Shown: in pieces, positions 31,181 through 43,200 of the stretch
How positions within the stretch are numbered: the first letter of the stretch is position 1
Layout of the letters: the number at the start of each line of letters is the position of its first letter
Origin: Lenzites betulinus
Taxonomy: Eukaryota; Basidiomycota; Agaricomycetes; Polyporales; Polyporaceae
Direction: 5' to 3'
NCBI GenBank assembly: GCA_022264855.1
Contig: JABYQU010000012.1
Span: forward strand, 248,001 to 312,000
DNA length: 64,000 nucleotides
Position numbers and translations under genes: made by a program
Notes under the pieces: generated by a model
The model's database searches: none
The model's input: the letters and a program-made list of their open reading frames with translations, nothing else
What the model was told of the DNA's origin: nothing

Positions 31181-31812
31181 GGCGTGATGGTCAGGGATTC
31201 AGGAGGCGAGTTGGGGGTTGTCGACGACGACGAGACGTGCATATGAACGACAAGGTTCTGGCGACGCTCAGCATGCATCCCTACAGACGGTCGCTCGGAG
31301 GCGAACAAGGATGCCCCGCATACGCTCCCCGTGCGTGCTTCCGCTCACTCGTCCGAGCTTCCCGGAACGCTGTACCCGAGCAGCGTCCGAATAATGTGTG
31401 TTACTTCCTAATCTGCTGGGATGCGTCAGCCACTGGGCGTCGTAGCAAGGTGGCAGGAAATGCACTTGCCCTCGCTGAGAGCTTCTCTTCGCTTAACGGT
31501 CGTTCGGTAGAGACATCGAGCAGGGACACTCACCTCACGCTATTCCAACGACTGTGTCTGACACACCAGCTACGATCCTAACAGCAATGATACATTGGTT
31601 ATATCGTGAGATGATCATGAGCAGACATAATACAAAGCAAGTGGTATCCCGACGTACGGTCATCAAGGTCATGAGCTATAAGCCGTCACGGTCCATAAAT
31701 GGAGAGCACATCGTCCGCACACCACCCGCTGACCCCAGTCCGCCTCATCTCCATGTCGCCAACGTATCTCCGGTGGCACACGGGCACACCTCCAAGACTC
31801 TCCCAACCGCAC
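31181..31812. other. Intergenic region between CigA-like gene and RhoGEF
   Basis: About 630 bases holding the promoter of the CigA-like gene and the 3' end of the RhoGEF gene, both on the minus strand. No further coding signal recognised. ORFs here lack conserved motifs. Confidence 0.4.
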
Positions 31813-34759
31813 TCACGAAGTATCCTTCCCCCGGCCCAGCAACTCACTCAGCCGCCCCGCCGCCATACTATGTCTCAGCCCGGGGAACAGCTTCCCCGGC
31901 GAGTCCTCCCGCCCCTGCGCATGTATCACGCCCCCATTCTTGCCCAACACGAGCGAGAACCGTTGCCCGCCCCCGGCCTGCCCCGCGCGCGCCGTCACCG
32001 GGCTCGTCTGCAGCGCGACCGCAGGGAGCGAAAACCGCTTGTGCCGCCGCGCCGTGTTCTCCCTCCGCGGGCTCGCCGGCGGGCTCCCGGCGTCCACCTC
32101 CTTCTGCGCACGCGCGGAGCGCCGGTCGTTGTCGTTGAACACGTCCTCGTCGCGCTCGTCGAGTACCGCGTGCGTCTCGTCCATCGTGTGCTGGCTGAAG
32201 CGCGACGCGCGCGGGCTCGCGGCGGGGCTCGCGGAGTTTGGCGCCGCTGTTAAAAAGTACTCAGAGCGCACGGGGCTTAAGTTCTGCCCCGGCCCCGCGC
32301 CGCTCTCCTCGTGGAAGTCCTCGAGGAGCTGGATGTAACTCTTCGGGCGCGGAGCGGGTTTCACGCGGAGCGCCGCGACCGCGACCGCCTGCGCGCCGGG
32401 ATCCGCAGAGTCGTACTCTGGGCCGTCGGCGCTCTCGATGCGCGGGAGCTGTGGGCGGCGCGGGCTCGGGCTGTCGATGTCTAGCGCCATGAGCGCGGAG
32501 GCGGAGGGCGTGCTCGCGGCGACGTCGTTGAGGAGCAGAGAAGGCATCGACTTGAGTCCGGAAAGCGTGAAATGCGAGTGTGTCGTCCCCGCGGCGACGG
32601 AGATGTGCGACTCCGTTGTCTCGAGCAGGGGGAAGACGGTGTCGTAGCATGCCTCACAAGCGCGGGCTGACTTGGATGAGGCGTCCTTGGCGGCCGGGTC
32701 GACGATGAAGAATGTCTGTGAGTGAAGAGGTGAGCTTGCTACGTGGAGGGGCATTTGGCGAGCTTTCGTACCTTGCACGAGCAGCTCCCGCACACGCAGC
32801 GCCCGCAGAGCCGACAGTGATGTCTCCGCCTACGCCATCCAAATGTTCGTCCACACCGCATGCAGCTCTCCGTCTTCCCGTCCGGCACCCACACCGCAGG
32901 TACAAAGTGCTCGACCTTCCCGCGCCGTGGCTTCGATGAATCCTCTGGTGCGTATGGCAGCGCTTGCAGTGTGCGCCGGAGGTGGTTCGTCGATGCAGAG
33001 GATGTGAGCGTCGAGTTGAGCTGCATGACACTGAATGACACTAATAGTGACGACTTCGCGTTCCGGATGGCCGTGATCCACTCATCACGTTCCTCTTCGC
33101 TCACTGCATAACATGCCAAATGTGAGCGCACGCCACAGCCACATATTGAATCAAGCAGACGCACCGGCGTAGACCGCAAACGATTGGTGCGGGCTCAGGA
33201 GCTCGAACGCCCGCTCCGGCGAGTTCGCCCCCGGGACGCTCACGACCACCTCCAAGTCGACGAGCTCAACATGACCCTTATACACCCACCTATCATCCAC
33301 GCCGCTGCTCGCCTGCCGCACTTTCTTCCGCGGACTCCCGTTCAGTCGGAGTTGAAGCAGCGACTGCCGCTTTCTCAGCAAATCACTGCCCTCCGGCTCG
33401 CTCCGCGTGCGCGCAAGCACGTCCAGCCCGCCACTGCTCGCGCTCGTGCTTCCCGCCGCTGCGATACCCGCCCACTTGTCCGAGAAGATGTCGCCGTCCG
33501 CGCTAGCGAGCCAGATGAGGCAGTCCGAGAAGAGCAGGAACTCGCGCTCCTTGGGCGCAGACCCCTCCATCTGTAGCAGGGACGCGCGCCGGAGGAATGT
33601 GCGCCCGGGCGTGATCAGCTGAAAGGGCAGGTTAACGGTGTTCCGTTGCAGGGCGAGCAGGGAGAGCGTTTGCGCGTGCGTATGGAGAGAGGTGTTGAGC
33701 GACATCGTGACTGCCTGGATGTCAGCCCCGGTTCGTGCAGGTCAAGAAGGCACTCACTCTTTGATACGAGGGTGTGGACTGCCGTTAGGGAGGTGTATTC
33801 CGGATCATCGGGATCTGTGCAGCCGATCATGTCCTTGAGCAGGAGCAGGTACCGCGGACATCGCTGAACAATGGTCAGGAGCCAGTCTCGGAACTTGAGC
33901 TTCCCGCAGCGCGGATCTGCCTCTTGCTGGGCAATGAAGGCAGCGAAAGCAGGACTGTTCTTCAACAGCGAGGCGTACGATGCAAGTGCGTCGGAAAACG
34001 AGCTCACGAACGGGGTGTAGAGGGATAGGTAGGGGAAGTGTGCGAGGAGGACGGGCGAGAGGGGCGGAGGTGGTTCGTGTGGTCTTGCAGATGCGGAGGA
34101 GTTGAGGAACGTGGTGAGCGATACATAAAATGAGCGGTGAAGGTTCCATATGTCGATAAAGTTGGAGAATATGGATGTAAGCTCTGTGCGATCGAGCAGT
34201 GGGTGTGGGGTATCTAGCGACTTGATGATAGGTGTGAGGAAATGCTGCAAGGAACATCAGTTGTCCTGCTGCAGTATATCGTCGCGGTTGATATATGGAG
34301 GGTATGACGCACCGAGTGTATGAGCTCCAGCCCGTCTAAGTACGACTTCTCCGTCTCGTAGAACTCGGCGATGACCTTTCTCCGCTTGGCCTCCTTCTGC
34401 TCGTCCACCACCCGTGACTCTCTCCTCCGCGCTGCCCGCCTGGCCATGTCCACGGACGACGGCCGGGGCTTTGGACCCCGCACGGCATTCCTGATAACCA
34501 CAGGCGTGGTAGGGGCAGCGCCGTGCGGTTCCTCGGGAAGCGAATCGAAAGATGCGGTACTGACGATCGACTGGCGGTTCTGGAGGTTCGGCGCGGACGG
34601 GAGCGAGATACGACGAAAAGGGAGGTAGGTCGGACGCGGGTAGTGGAGGTCGGGCGACGAGGTGCTCGACTGAGCGTCCTGGCCGGAGGACGGGAAGTCG
34701 ACCATCGCTGCCGGAGCAGAGACTGGGTGCGTGCGACAGCGGTGAGTTATGAGGCGCAT
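31813..34759 (-). CDS. FGD-type Rho guanine nucleotide exchange factor (DH-PH-FYVE)
   Basis: Five exons: 34705 (or 34759)-34313, 34244-33758, 33710-33165, 33103-32772, 32715-31813. Introns are 68, 47, 61 and 56 nt. ATG 34705 sits in a better context and gives 886 aa; the upstream ATG gives 904. After a Ser-rich head, the DH domain starts at about residue 115 (RKVIAEFYETEKSYLDGLELI) and includes the CR3-like block FRDWLLTIVQRCPRYLLLLKD. A PH domain follows (FLLFSDCLIWLA ... VSEEERDEWITAIRNAK). The FYVE zinc finger spans about residues 550-612 and has R(R)HHCR at 568-573, eight Cys/His ligands and CEACY at its end. FYVE binds PI3P on endosomes and DH activates Cdc42/Rho, so a role in membrane-linked actin control is likely. 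The long C-terminal tail is Ala/Ser/Arg-rich and disordered. Confidence 0.88.
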
Positions 34760-35218
34760 GTTCCTAGCGAGGAGTACACACCTTCAGTCATGCTATAAGT
34801 ATATGAGATGATCCAGCCCTGGGCGGTACGGTCACTCTTTGTGTGTATCCGGAGAGTGTGGGTGGTGGCTGACGGCGGTGGCGGCAGAAACGCCCTGTCG
34901 CTTGTACTTGACCGATTTGGCAACCCTTCGCCGCTTCCGAGTTATAACATCCTATCCATGCCTTGGTAAATATGCTCGTAGCCCAAGCACATAGACAGGA
35001 GAACTACAGCAGATCGCGCCGAGGGAATAGGAGAACTTGCATACATGCGAATGCAATAATCGGCTTCGCACCGTCATTCACGCATGGGTGCCTGCCGGCA
35101 TCCCCCAGGCACATCCGGAGAAGTGAGTAATTTGAAAGAACGCACGGCGCATGGACAGCCAAGCAACAGCCGGAAGCATGCGTATTATGGTGCGAATAGT
35201 TTCAATATCTAGAGTAGA
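34760..35218. other. Intergenic, RhoGEF promoter and uS15m 3' flank
   Basis: No coding region recognised. Both neighbours run on the minus strand, so this holds the upstream control region of the RhoGEF gene and the 3' end of the ribosomal protein gene. Confidence 0.4.
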
Positions 35219-36189
35219 TCATACCACAAGCTCGCCTTCCACGGCACTCCGCTCCAGCCCTAGCCGCTCCAGCACCCTGTCGTACCGGTCCTCGTCGACG
35301 CGCTTCAGATACCGGAGGATCTTGGCTCGCTCGTGCACGGCTCTGCGGAGGCTGCGGCGGCTGAAGATGTCCCTTTTGCACCGGCTCAGGTGTTCCCAAA
35401 TGTTGCGGATCTTGTACGTCGCGAGTGCGGCTGCATGCAATGTGTCGGCTGCGAGACTCCCAGAACACGCCGGAGCAGGGCACACGCACCTTGGACCTCA
35501 GGCCTCCCCGTGTCGTTCGGGTTCTCCGGCTCGGAGAACGCCGCCACGATCCGTTTGCGGTTCTCGTACGCGACACCCCGCGCGTTCGCATTCCGGAGGT
35601 CGACCAGCCGCGCAAACAGGCCCGTTTTGTACAGTTCCTCCAACGCTGCCTCGCCCTGTATCCTCGTCAACACCACGGTTTCCGGCGGGGGCATGCCCTC
35701 CACAACTCGCGCGTCCGGGTGCACTTTCACCTGGCTCTGCACCGTCAGCTCGGGCAGCACATCGAACAGCGTCTCTCTCTCTGCCGCGCCCACGCCGTAG
35801 TTGAAGTACTGTGGGAGACGCAGCATGCCCGTTCGGATGTCTGAGCCAGGGAGCTCCGCGCCTTGGATCTCTGTCTCCGTCACGAGCACCTGGACGAGGT
35901 CGCTCTTCTGCCACTTGGCCTCGTCGCCCGCCCTGTGGCCGAGAACGACGTGCGGCCTGTTCTGCTGGGCTTGACGCTGGATCTCTTCACGTCGTTGGAT
36001 GTTCGCTTTGAGGGTTTGCTGGCTCCTGCGGTTGCGCGCGGACACGGCGTGTAGGACAGCGGATGTATGAAGGGGAGCAGCGCGCGCCGAACTCGACGAC
36101 GCGAGTGAGCGAGAGCCTGTCACCACGTTAGTGGTACGCTTCCCGGTCTTTGAGAATAACTCACACTGCGCCAGATGTGTCCCCAGCAT
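35219..36189 (-). CDS. Mitochondrial small-subunit ribosomal protein uS15m
   Basis: Three exons: 36189-36165, 36116-35490, 35430-35219 (287 aa). The first intron (36117-36164, 48 nt) has perfect signals (GTGAGT, CACTAAC, ACAG) but is a multiple of three without stops, so a naive reading keeps it. The second intron is 59 nt; of two in-frame acceptors I chose the distal one, because it gives the uninterrupted uS15 core EVQAALATYKIRNIWEHL, which aligns without a gap to bacterial S15 (EVQVALLTERINNLTEHL). The N-terminus is Ser/Ala/Arg-rich, as for mitochondrial import. The C-terminal half is the rRNA-binding S15 helical domain (RRSLRRAVHERAKILRYLKR), and the N-terminal ~190 residues are a fungal extension. 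Length is typical for fungal uS15m. Confidence 0.88.
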
Positions 36190-37410
36190 CGTACCCCACA
36201 GCGAGCTCGGTCTAAGCTTGAGGGTGCCGGAAATATTGCACTTGGTCTTCCACGTGCGCCTCTCTTTGCTGCCCGTTCGCTTATATAAGCATATTTGATC
36301 TCCGACGGCACAGCTCTGAACGCGACGCGACCTGACGCGACGCGGCGCAAGTCTACGCGGCGCAACGTCCCTCTAGCTAAGTCTAGAACGCATTTCTATA
36401 CCCTCATAATGCTTCAAATATACTGGTCGATGTTTAATACACTTCGGTTTGTCTAGCTACTGAACAGGGTCCCCTCCGTATCTCAAATAGAAGACCTACC
36501 TTGAGCGCAATTTGGTTTCCCCACCCGCGCGCCGCCCGACCAGCCTGAGGAGCAGCGCACAGGCAGGTACTTATCCCGAGGACCACGAAAAGGTATGCGC
36601 CAGGACAATGTCCCTCCCTCGGGACGCACCTTGTGTGTGGCAGCGGACGGCTTGCTACGGGTGTGCGCACCCGGGTCGCTATGCCTCGAGACAACACGAC
36701 AGGGCTAGCCACCCGGCAGACAACGGCTGCCCTCCCTCGCGGGCCCTTGAATGTCTTGGGCTGTCGGCAGTCGGCGGCGCTCCAGTGTCTGTGGTGGATA
36801 GCGTGTCAGCGGTGAAGGGGATAGAAGATATTGGCACAAGGGAAGGGGGGAAAGGAAGGGGAAACGCACCGGCCATGGAGGAAGGAAAGGAAGAGGCGGA
36901 TGGGGAGAGTGCACGTCCCTCCCCGCTTTTTATTCCCCGGGAGGTGTCTGCAGGAGGCTGACCATGTCAACCTCCCGTCGGCTCACCTACGGCCCAGAGC
37001 GTTGCGGCCGAACAACCATGTCGTCGCCCCGTCCGAATCGTGAGATGCTCTGCTGAGCACGTTCTCAGCATCCCCATGCGTCATGCTTAACGTTGAGCAC
37101 GGATTACATAGATAGATAGACAAACCGTTTGTCCGTGCTGAAGAGCCTGATTTCAGCAAGTGGTTGTTCAGGCCTGCAGGGCGCATCTAGGGTCTGACAC
37201 TAGTTTATAGAAAAGGAGATCGTTTATACCCCTACAGTGCACCTTGGTTTACATCTATCCCCGTCGGAGACCCAACACACATGCCTTCAAGTTCAAGGAA
37301 ACTGAAACCTGTGTATACGGGTACGTCGTACTTAGCTAGTTCATTACATGGAGACCCAGGTTACGCGAGGTCTTCAACTTCTTCGGTTCTTGCAGTGTAG
37401 CGGGGGGCGT
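36190..37410. other. Intergenic, about 1.2 kb, nothing recognised
   Basis: Contains the uS15m promoter at its left end. Open frames near 36434-36961 on both strands have low complexity and no conserved motif. I see no gene. Confidence 0.4.
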
Positions 37411-37870
37411 TCACGCGTCGTACCCCTTCGGGTTCTGCGTCTTCCAGTTCCACAGGTTACGACACATCGTTTGAAGGTCCTCCTTCGCCTTGAACCTGAT
37501 CTCCTGCTGTATACGGTCGCGCTGGACGAATATACGATGCGTTTGCAGTCGTACTCGGCCATCCTTTATAGAAGGTAGACAGTCGCGGATACATTATCTG
37601 CATAGTAAGTCAGGGCTGTTTATGTGTATCCGCCCTTCGCCTTGTAGGCCTGTATGGAAAAGTCAGGACATCCCGTACTTATTTGTGCGACAGAGAGTCC
37701 AAAACGCACCGCGACATGGACGAGCCCCAGATGCCACCCTTACCATACCTTTCAAAGATCTTCCCAAGCCTGACCTCTTCGCGCTTGATGTCGATGAGGT
37801 CAGCAGTGAACGCGTCGATGCCCTTGTCCTTTGCTGAAGCATCGACGTCTCGACTCTCCGAACCCGACGT
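37411..37870 (-). pseudogene. UDP-glucose 4-epimerase (GAL10-type) relic
   Basis: Reading the minus strand downward from about 37867, one sees DAFTADLIDIKREE and GKIFERYGKGGIWG. A 2-base insertion lies just before the VHVA codons, then an intact-looking 58-60 nt intron (donor GTGCGT, acceptor ACAG). Next come the AYKA block followed by a TAA, then LTYYADNVSATVYLL, another TAA, then MAEYDCKRIVYSSSATVY, which holds the SSATVY part of the epimerase active site. This is joined directly to the family's C-terminal end, KAKEDLQTMCRNLWNW and NPKGYDA, stop at 37411. The N-terminal Rossmann GxxGxxG part and the middle of the catalytic domain are missing. Two nonsense codons, a frameshift and a large deletion make it a dead copy; a working GAL10 must lie elsewhere. 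Confidence 0.85.
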
Positions 37871-38507
37871 CTGGACGGTGGTCCCGTGAGCAATTTCATA
37901 AGCGCCAGGTCGTGAGAACGTATTAGACGCCTGTTTCCCAAAGGTATATAAGACCGTGCTTTTGCCTCTTCCCTCTTCTTTAAGAGAGATATGCCACGCT
38001 GCTCGGCGTCAGCTCGCTCGACCGTCGCGACAGTGCCAGTGACTCTTCGGAGTCCTGTTCTCTCGAGAAGATACACAGGTTAGGAAGTGTCGCAGCTCAG
38101 ACTAACGATACTGCGGCATGTCGACATACCCCTGGGACATCTCTTTGCTTGTCTTCCGTAGTCGTTATCCAATGCATGCTTTGTTCCATAACGCGAATGC
38201 AGACTTGATTAACCTCGTTTCTTGGACGTTTGGTGTGCGATCTATTGGAGTACTCTTCGCCACTACGAAAATTTCTGCCGCACATGCATATGGGTGCTGG
38301 TGAAAGTCGGCGTAGCGTTCGCGACCGCGGGCACGACGTTCACGGCCATTGCAACTGTTCATACGTTCAATACACAAATCGACATCCTCCAACATGTCTA
38401 GATGATAAAACCAACGATCACAGATGAATTCCGCAAGGATTCGGGGCATCAAATGTCGGTCGCATTTGCCTGTCTGTCTTCCAGAAACGCCGCACTTAGA
38501 CCAGTGT
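37871..38507. other. Left flank of element E; unassigned open frame 38165-38505 (-)
   Basis: No recognised gene. A minus-strand frame at 38165-38505 encodes about 113 codons of protein-like composition (with RILAEFICDRWFYHLDMLED) and runs into the LTR. It has no family match that I can name and no upstream continuation across element E. The right end (AGTGT, 38503-38507) is the target duplication. Confidence 0.3.
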
Positions 38508-38922
38508 TGTTGTAAGTACGGTCTTACGAAGAGAGAAGCTGAGAGAGAAATCTTACGTCGACGAGTCTCGAGTCGTGAGTAAAGAAGCCGCTGAAGTAGT
38601 AACAACCTTAGTAGCGCGTAGCTTACTAACTTACTACAACGTCCAAACAGAGCTTATCTTGTTTGATTAGAACGGCAGGTTCACACGGGCGCTGAGCGCG
38701 ATGACTGGATTGACAGGTAAAACGATGATGATTCCAATACCTTCAAGGCGTTGTTCTTATATACATTTCGGAGCCTCTATTCTAGGTCATTCTAGTGGTC
38801 TTCCGAGCCATCAGTCAACCAGTCGAGTCAAGTATCGTATACAAGAGGATCAAGGAGAACGTTCGAGACCATTCCAGGTCGTATCAAGGACTATCAGGGA
38901 GATTCTAGGTATATCCACAACA
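38508..38922 (-). repeat. Element E 3' LTR (415 bp)
   Basis: Same sequence as 47653-48067. On the minus strand it begins TGTTGTGG and ends TTACAACA. Confidence 0.95.
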
Positions 38923-38971
38923 TGCGCCCCCCAGACTTGATACGTACCTGTTTCTGTTCGATCCGATACCA

Positions 38972-40144
38972 TCAGTAGCCCTCGAAGTCGTCCGAGTCCG
39001 AGTCCGAGTCCACGTAGATCGGGAACTCGTCAGAGTCCCCCGCGCGAACTTGTACGTATTCGTCCGAGTCGTCCGAGTCGTCCGACGAGGTCAGGACGTC
39101 GGCGAAGTCGTCCTCGTCGCTGAACGAGCCATGGTCCGCGCTGTAGTATGAGCGGAAGGAGGACCCCGATTCGGAGTCGGAGAAGTCGGAATCGTAGGGA
39201 GGAGGGGGCGACAGAGGAACAGCCGGAGAGTTCGGAGGCACGATGGCTTCCCTCGTGCTAGCCCAAGGCGTCGGCGGACGATATGGTACAAGCGCGTTTT
39301 GAGCTCCCGGCCCGTAGATGGGATGAGGGATGAGTGCGGTCGAGGTCGACGCCGTCCTCGAAGGCAAGGATAGCCGCGGATCCGTGGGTCGGTAAGGCAC
39401 GACCGCGTTCGGTGCACCTGGCCCGAGGACAGGGTGAGGGATGAGTGCGAGCGAATCGCACTGCGGAAGGTTCCATCGCACGAAGAGGATGTCTTGACCT
39501 TCCATTCCCACGTGCGAGCGTATCGCTAGGATGTCGTCTAGAGGAGTAGTGATGAGCCATCGAGGTCGGACAGCAGAAGACATCAGGGATGACAAACCTC
39601 GGGATAGGATACCACCCGGGACCGAGGTCTGGTTCCAGTTCCATCCCAGGCGCACCGAGAGAATACGTGCGCGGCGTTGCGCGATGCTTATCCAATCGCG
39701 GGTGTCGGAGAGGACCTCCGCGAAGATGTCGATCCAAATGTGGAGGTCCCGAGTCGATAGCGGTCCCTCGAAAGGAAGCTGTCCATGATGTTGACGGAAG
39801 AAGTCGAGTAGCGGAGGGGCGATGAGTCCGAGCTCGGAGAAGGCATTAGGACGAATCAACTCCCATTCCGGACGGTCTAGAGGGAGTGAACCCCCATATG
39901 AGGCGGCCGAAATGCGGAGCAGGAGGTCGACGGAGAGTCTGCTAAGCGTCTGAACTACGAACGAGTCGGCTTGCTGCAGCTCGGCCCCGGTCTCGTCGAT
40001 GAACGTGGCGGGTGCAAGGAGTCGTTGAAGGTCATGGCCAATCCTGAAGAGCTCGTGATACTCGAGGGGGAGAGAGAAGAATCCGGAGCCGTTATCGAAG
40101 CGGTCGATGGCTCCGAGACCAATGGGACGAGAGAAAGAAGGCAT
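38972..40144 (-). CDS. Element E env-position ORF (390 aa)
   Basis: ATG 40144 lies 112 bases past the Gag-Pol stop. The frame is open farther upstream to 40348, overlapping the pol end. Residues 1-230 look globular, with Leu/Trp-rich helices (FSLPLEYHELFRIGHDLQRL, LHIWIDIFAEVLSDTRDWIS). A tandem repeat then follows, two units of ALIPHP-x2-GPGA-x-NA-VPYRP. The last ~80 residues are a Ser/Asp-rich acidic tail (SDDSDDSDEY, SDSDSDD). No signal peptide or transmembrane span. I recognise no family. The position matches extra ORFs in elements A, B and C, but sequence resemblance to those is not evident. Confidence 0.62.
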   Translation of the reverse strand: MPSFSRPIGLGAIDRFDNGSGFFSLPLEYHELFRIGHDLQRLLAPATFIDETGAELQQADSFVVQTLSRLSVDLLLRISAASYGGSLPLDRPEWELIRPNAFSELGLIAPPLLDFFRQHHGQLPFEGPLSTRDLHIWIDIFAEVLSDTRDWISIAQRRARILSVRLGWNWNQTSVPGGILSRGLSSLMSSAVRPRWLITTPLDDILAIRSHVGMEGQDILFVRWNLPQCDSLALIPHPVLGPGAPNAVVPYRPTDPRLSLPSRTASTSTALIPHPIYGPGAQNALVPYRPPTPWASTREAIVPPNSPAVPLSPPPPYDSDFSDSESGSSFRSYYSADHGSFSDEDDFADVLTSSDDSDDSDEYVQVRAGDSDEFPIYVDSDSDSDDFEGY

Positions 40145-40256
40145 GATGCGTGAGGATGGAAGAGTAAACAGCAGGAAACGGGGAATGGTGCGATGAGCTC
40201 TTACCGTCGTCGGTGCAGGCGTATTTATGGGCAAAGCCTTGCTCGGCGTTGCTGCT

Positions 40257-43200
40257 CTACTGTGCCACTGACGAACGGGCTTCCTCGTTGGTTTGTCGCT
40301 GTGCCACCCGACGACTGCGACGCCGTTCGCGCTCGGGAATGGCGGCATCCGTCGGGGGAGGATTAGGTCCTATGGAAGGTCCTTCCTCGTCGTTCGCGAC
40401 AGCGAATCTCCCAGGTGTCTTGTCCTCGTTGCGGGTCAGAGGGTCTATGCTCGTTAATTTCCGTTCGAATGACTCACCCTGAATGCCTTGCGCCTTTAAT
40501 TTCGACTTGGAGTGCCACTCGTTGAGTACATCTGGCGCGTTGCGCAGTTCCTGTCGTGTGAGCCATTCGTCGTCGTCAGCGCTCATACCCGTAAACCTGG
40601 TCCTGTAGAGCGCAAAGCGTCGGCCGCCCTTACCTCGGCGCCATTTCTGTGCCACGATCTGCTCCACTTCTACCTCCGGCATGTCCTGGAAGTCGGCACG
40701 GTTCATCTTACGATGTGGTCTGACTCCGAATTCCGGCGGTGATTGCTGATAAGTTTCCAAATGAGCAATGTTAATCACCGGATGTATGCCATAAGAGGCG
40801 GGCAGCCGTAATCGATATGCTACTGGACTTATCTTATGCATGACTTCGAATGGGCCGTCGTACTTCATTAAGAGCTTTCGCCCTCTGCCCGATTCTTGCC
40901 GTAACAGATCCAGAGAATGCGGGTTGAGTACCACGAGATCACCAGGCTTGAATTCGAGGCGAAGTCTTCCTTTGTTGTAGGCCTTCTGCTGATGAGCTTG
41001 TCCGAGCTTCAGAGCTTGTTGTGCTCGGTGTCGATCAGCTTCGAATCTCTCGGCCATTTCATCTGCACTTTGATGTACCGAGGCGTCGGGCAATGGTATG
41101 CCTAGTTCTCCCCCCTTTGTCAAATGCCGAGGGAGTGGACGAGGGATTGAAGCAGGGTCATGCAGGAGAGTGGCGCCCGTTGTCGGCAAATACCCACGAA
41201 GAAGATAAGCCGGAGCGTAGCCCGTTGCTGTGTGAGTAGTGGTGTTGTATGACAACATCAGACTATCAAGGTGCTTGCTCCAATCGTCGCGAGTAGGTGC
41301 GATGTACGCACGTAGAGCGATCTCCAGGGTCTGGTTCAAAATTTCTGTTTGCCCGTCTGCCTGCGGATGATGAGAGGTAGTAAGAGCCCTACGTATGTGC
41401 GTGGCTTTACATAGCTGTTCCCAGAAGCTAGAACTCCACCGTGGGTCACGATCAGTGATTACCTGTCGAGGTAAGCCGTAATGAGCGACTACATGATGGA
41501 AAAATAGCTCAGCAGTTTGTTCCGCGGATATTTGGACTGTAGTAGGAATAAACAGACCATACTTGGTGAGCTTGTCGACGATGACGAGACAGTTATCAAA
41601 CCCGCTGGAATTAGGCAGCTCAGGTATAAAGTCCATGGAGACTACCTCGAAAGGACGCGAAGGAATTGCAATGGGTTGAAGTAGACCTACAGGCGCATGT
41701 CGCCGTGGTTTACTCTTCTGACAGATATCACAGGTGGACGTGTATCGTTTGATGTCCCTTGACATCCGTGGCCAGTAGTACACGTTCGCGATCCTATTGT
41801 AAGTTCTGTGATAACCCGCATGGGCTCCTTCGGTGATAGTGTCATGAATTTCCTTCATAATTTCCACTCGTAACGTTTCTGGTACTGCTAATCGGGACGC
41901 CCCATTCCAATCCTCAAAGTAAATCAAGCCTTCATCACTCAAGTAGTACTGAGGGAAGGCCGACGCCGCGGGGTCGGCTTCGGAGCGAAATTCCTTGAGA
42001 ACTTGTCGGAAATGTATATCATCCTCGTAGGCTGTCCTCCACCTGACTATCTCTTCTTGTGAAAGACCCACAATGAGCATACTCGTTCCCGCAGCATGAT
42101 AACTGAAGACGGCGTCCTCATCGGCAAATGGAGGTTCTTGAGGGACCGTTAGCGTCGTGGACAAGGGGTCGACCGCTTGTTCTAAAGAATAGGCGTGATT
42201 AGTCGCAACCTTGAGAAGTCGTTCCTCAAATCGCGGACCTAACTCTTCAAATGTATTCTTGAGCGGGTCATTGATTTGATCGCCGATTGTCAGAGGTATG
42301 GTACCTTCCTCCGCCGGCCCATCCTGAAGAGGGATTCGACGGCGTAATCGAGACACCGGATCGACGTTGGAGTGTACTCGGCCGGCTCGGTGCACGATGT
42401 GAAGGTCGGGATACGCTGCAAAGGTGGTTCCCCAAGTGAGTAGCCTTCGGTTCACATTCTGAAAGGTGCGGCTCCAGGTCAACGCAGCGTGATCGGTGAT
42501 GGCCACGATGGTCTCACCTTCGATGTAGCTTTGGAACTTGATTAGACCTTCTCGAAGGGCAAGCGCTTCTCGTTCTGTAGGGGAGTAGTTGCGTTCCGCT
42601 GACTTCAGAATGCGGGACCAGTATGCAATAACACGCTCAATATGAACCTCTGTGTCTTCGAAACTGGTTGCCCATGTCCCAGGTTCTGGGACATCATTGA
42701 CGTCCTTCACGGCCTGTGCCGCCAATCTCGGTATTGGCTCGCCGTTTCGATAAGCCCTTTCCAGTCGTGTGTATGTCTTCGTGCCGCGCAGATCCTTAAT
42801 CTTGATAGGTTGTACTTGCTGGAGGATGGCCGCTAGTCCGTAGTCACAGGCATCAGAATACAATCGGTAGGGCTTGCCTGGCAGGGCGTGCGCGCGCACT
42901 GGAGCCTGCACGAGGGCCTGTTTGCATAACGCGAAGGCTTCCTGATGTTCTTCATTCCATGCCCATCCTTCGCTGCTCTTGAGTAGGCGGAATAGCGGAG
43001 CTGCAATCCACGCATAGAACGGTACGTATGCAGAGAAATAAACCATCATCCCTAGAAATACTTGCAGTTCATGAACGTTTTTGGGAGGGGCTAGTTCAAC
43101 GATAGCATCTACCTTATCCTTGTGTGTTGAGAGGCCGAGACGAGAGACCTTTTGTCCTAGAAGCATGAGCGAATGGTAACCGAAATGACATTTGGTGGGC

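Noticed and set aside
36434..36961. Possible gene on either strand in the uS15m upstream region
   Set aside because: Low-complexity Pro/Ser-rich frames with no conserved motif and no convincing exon partners.
38165..38505. Minus-strand ORF of about 113 codons interrupted by element E
   Set aside because: Composition is protein-like, but there is no recognisable family and no continuation on the far side of element E, which is the NOG2 promoter, so I do not call it a gene broken by the insertion.
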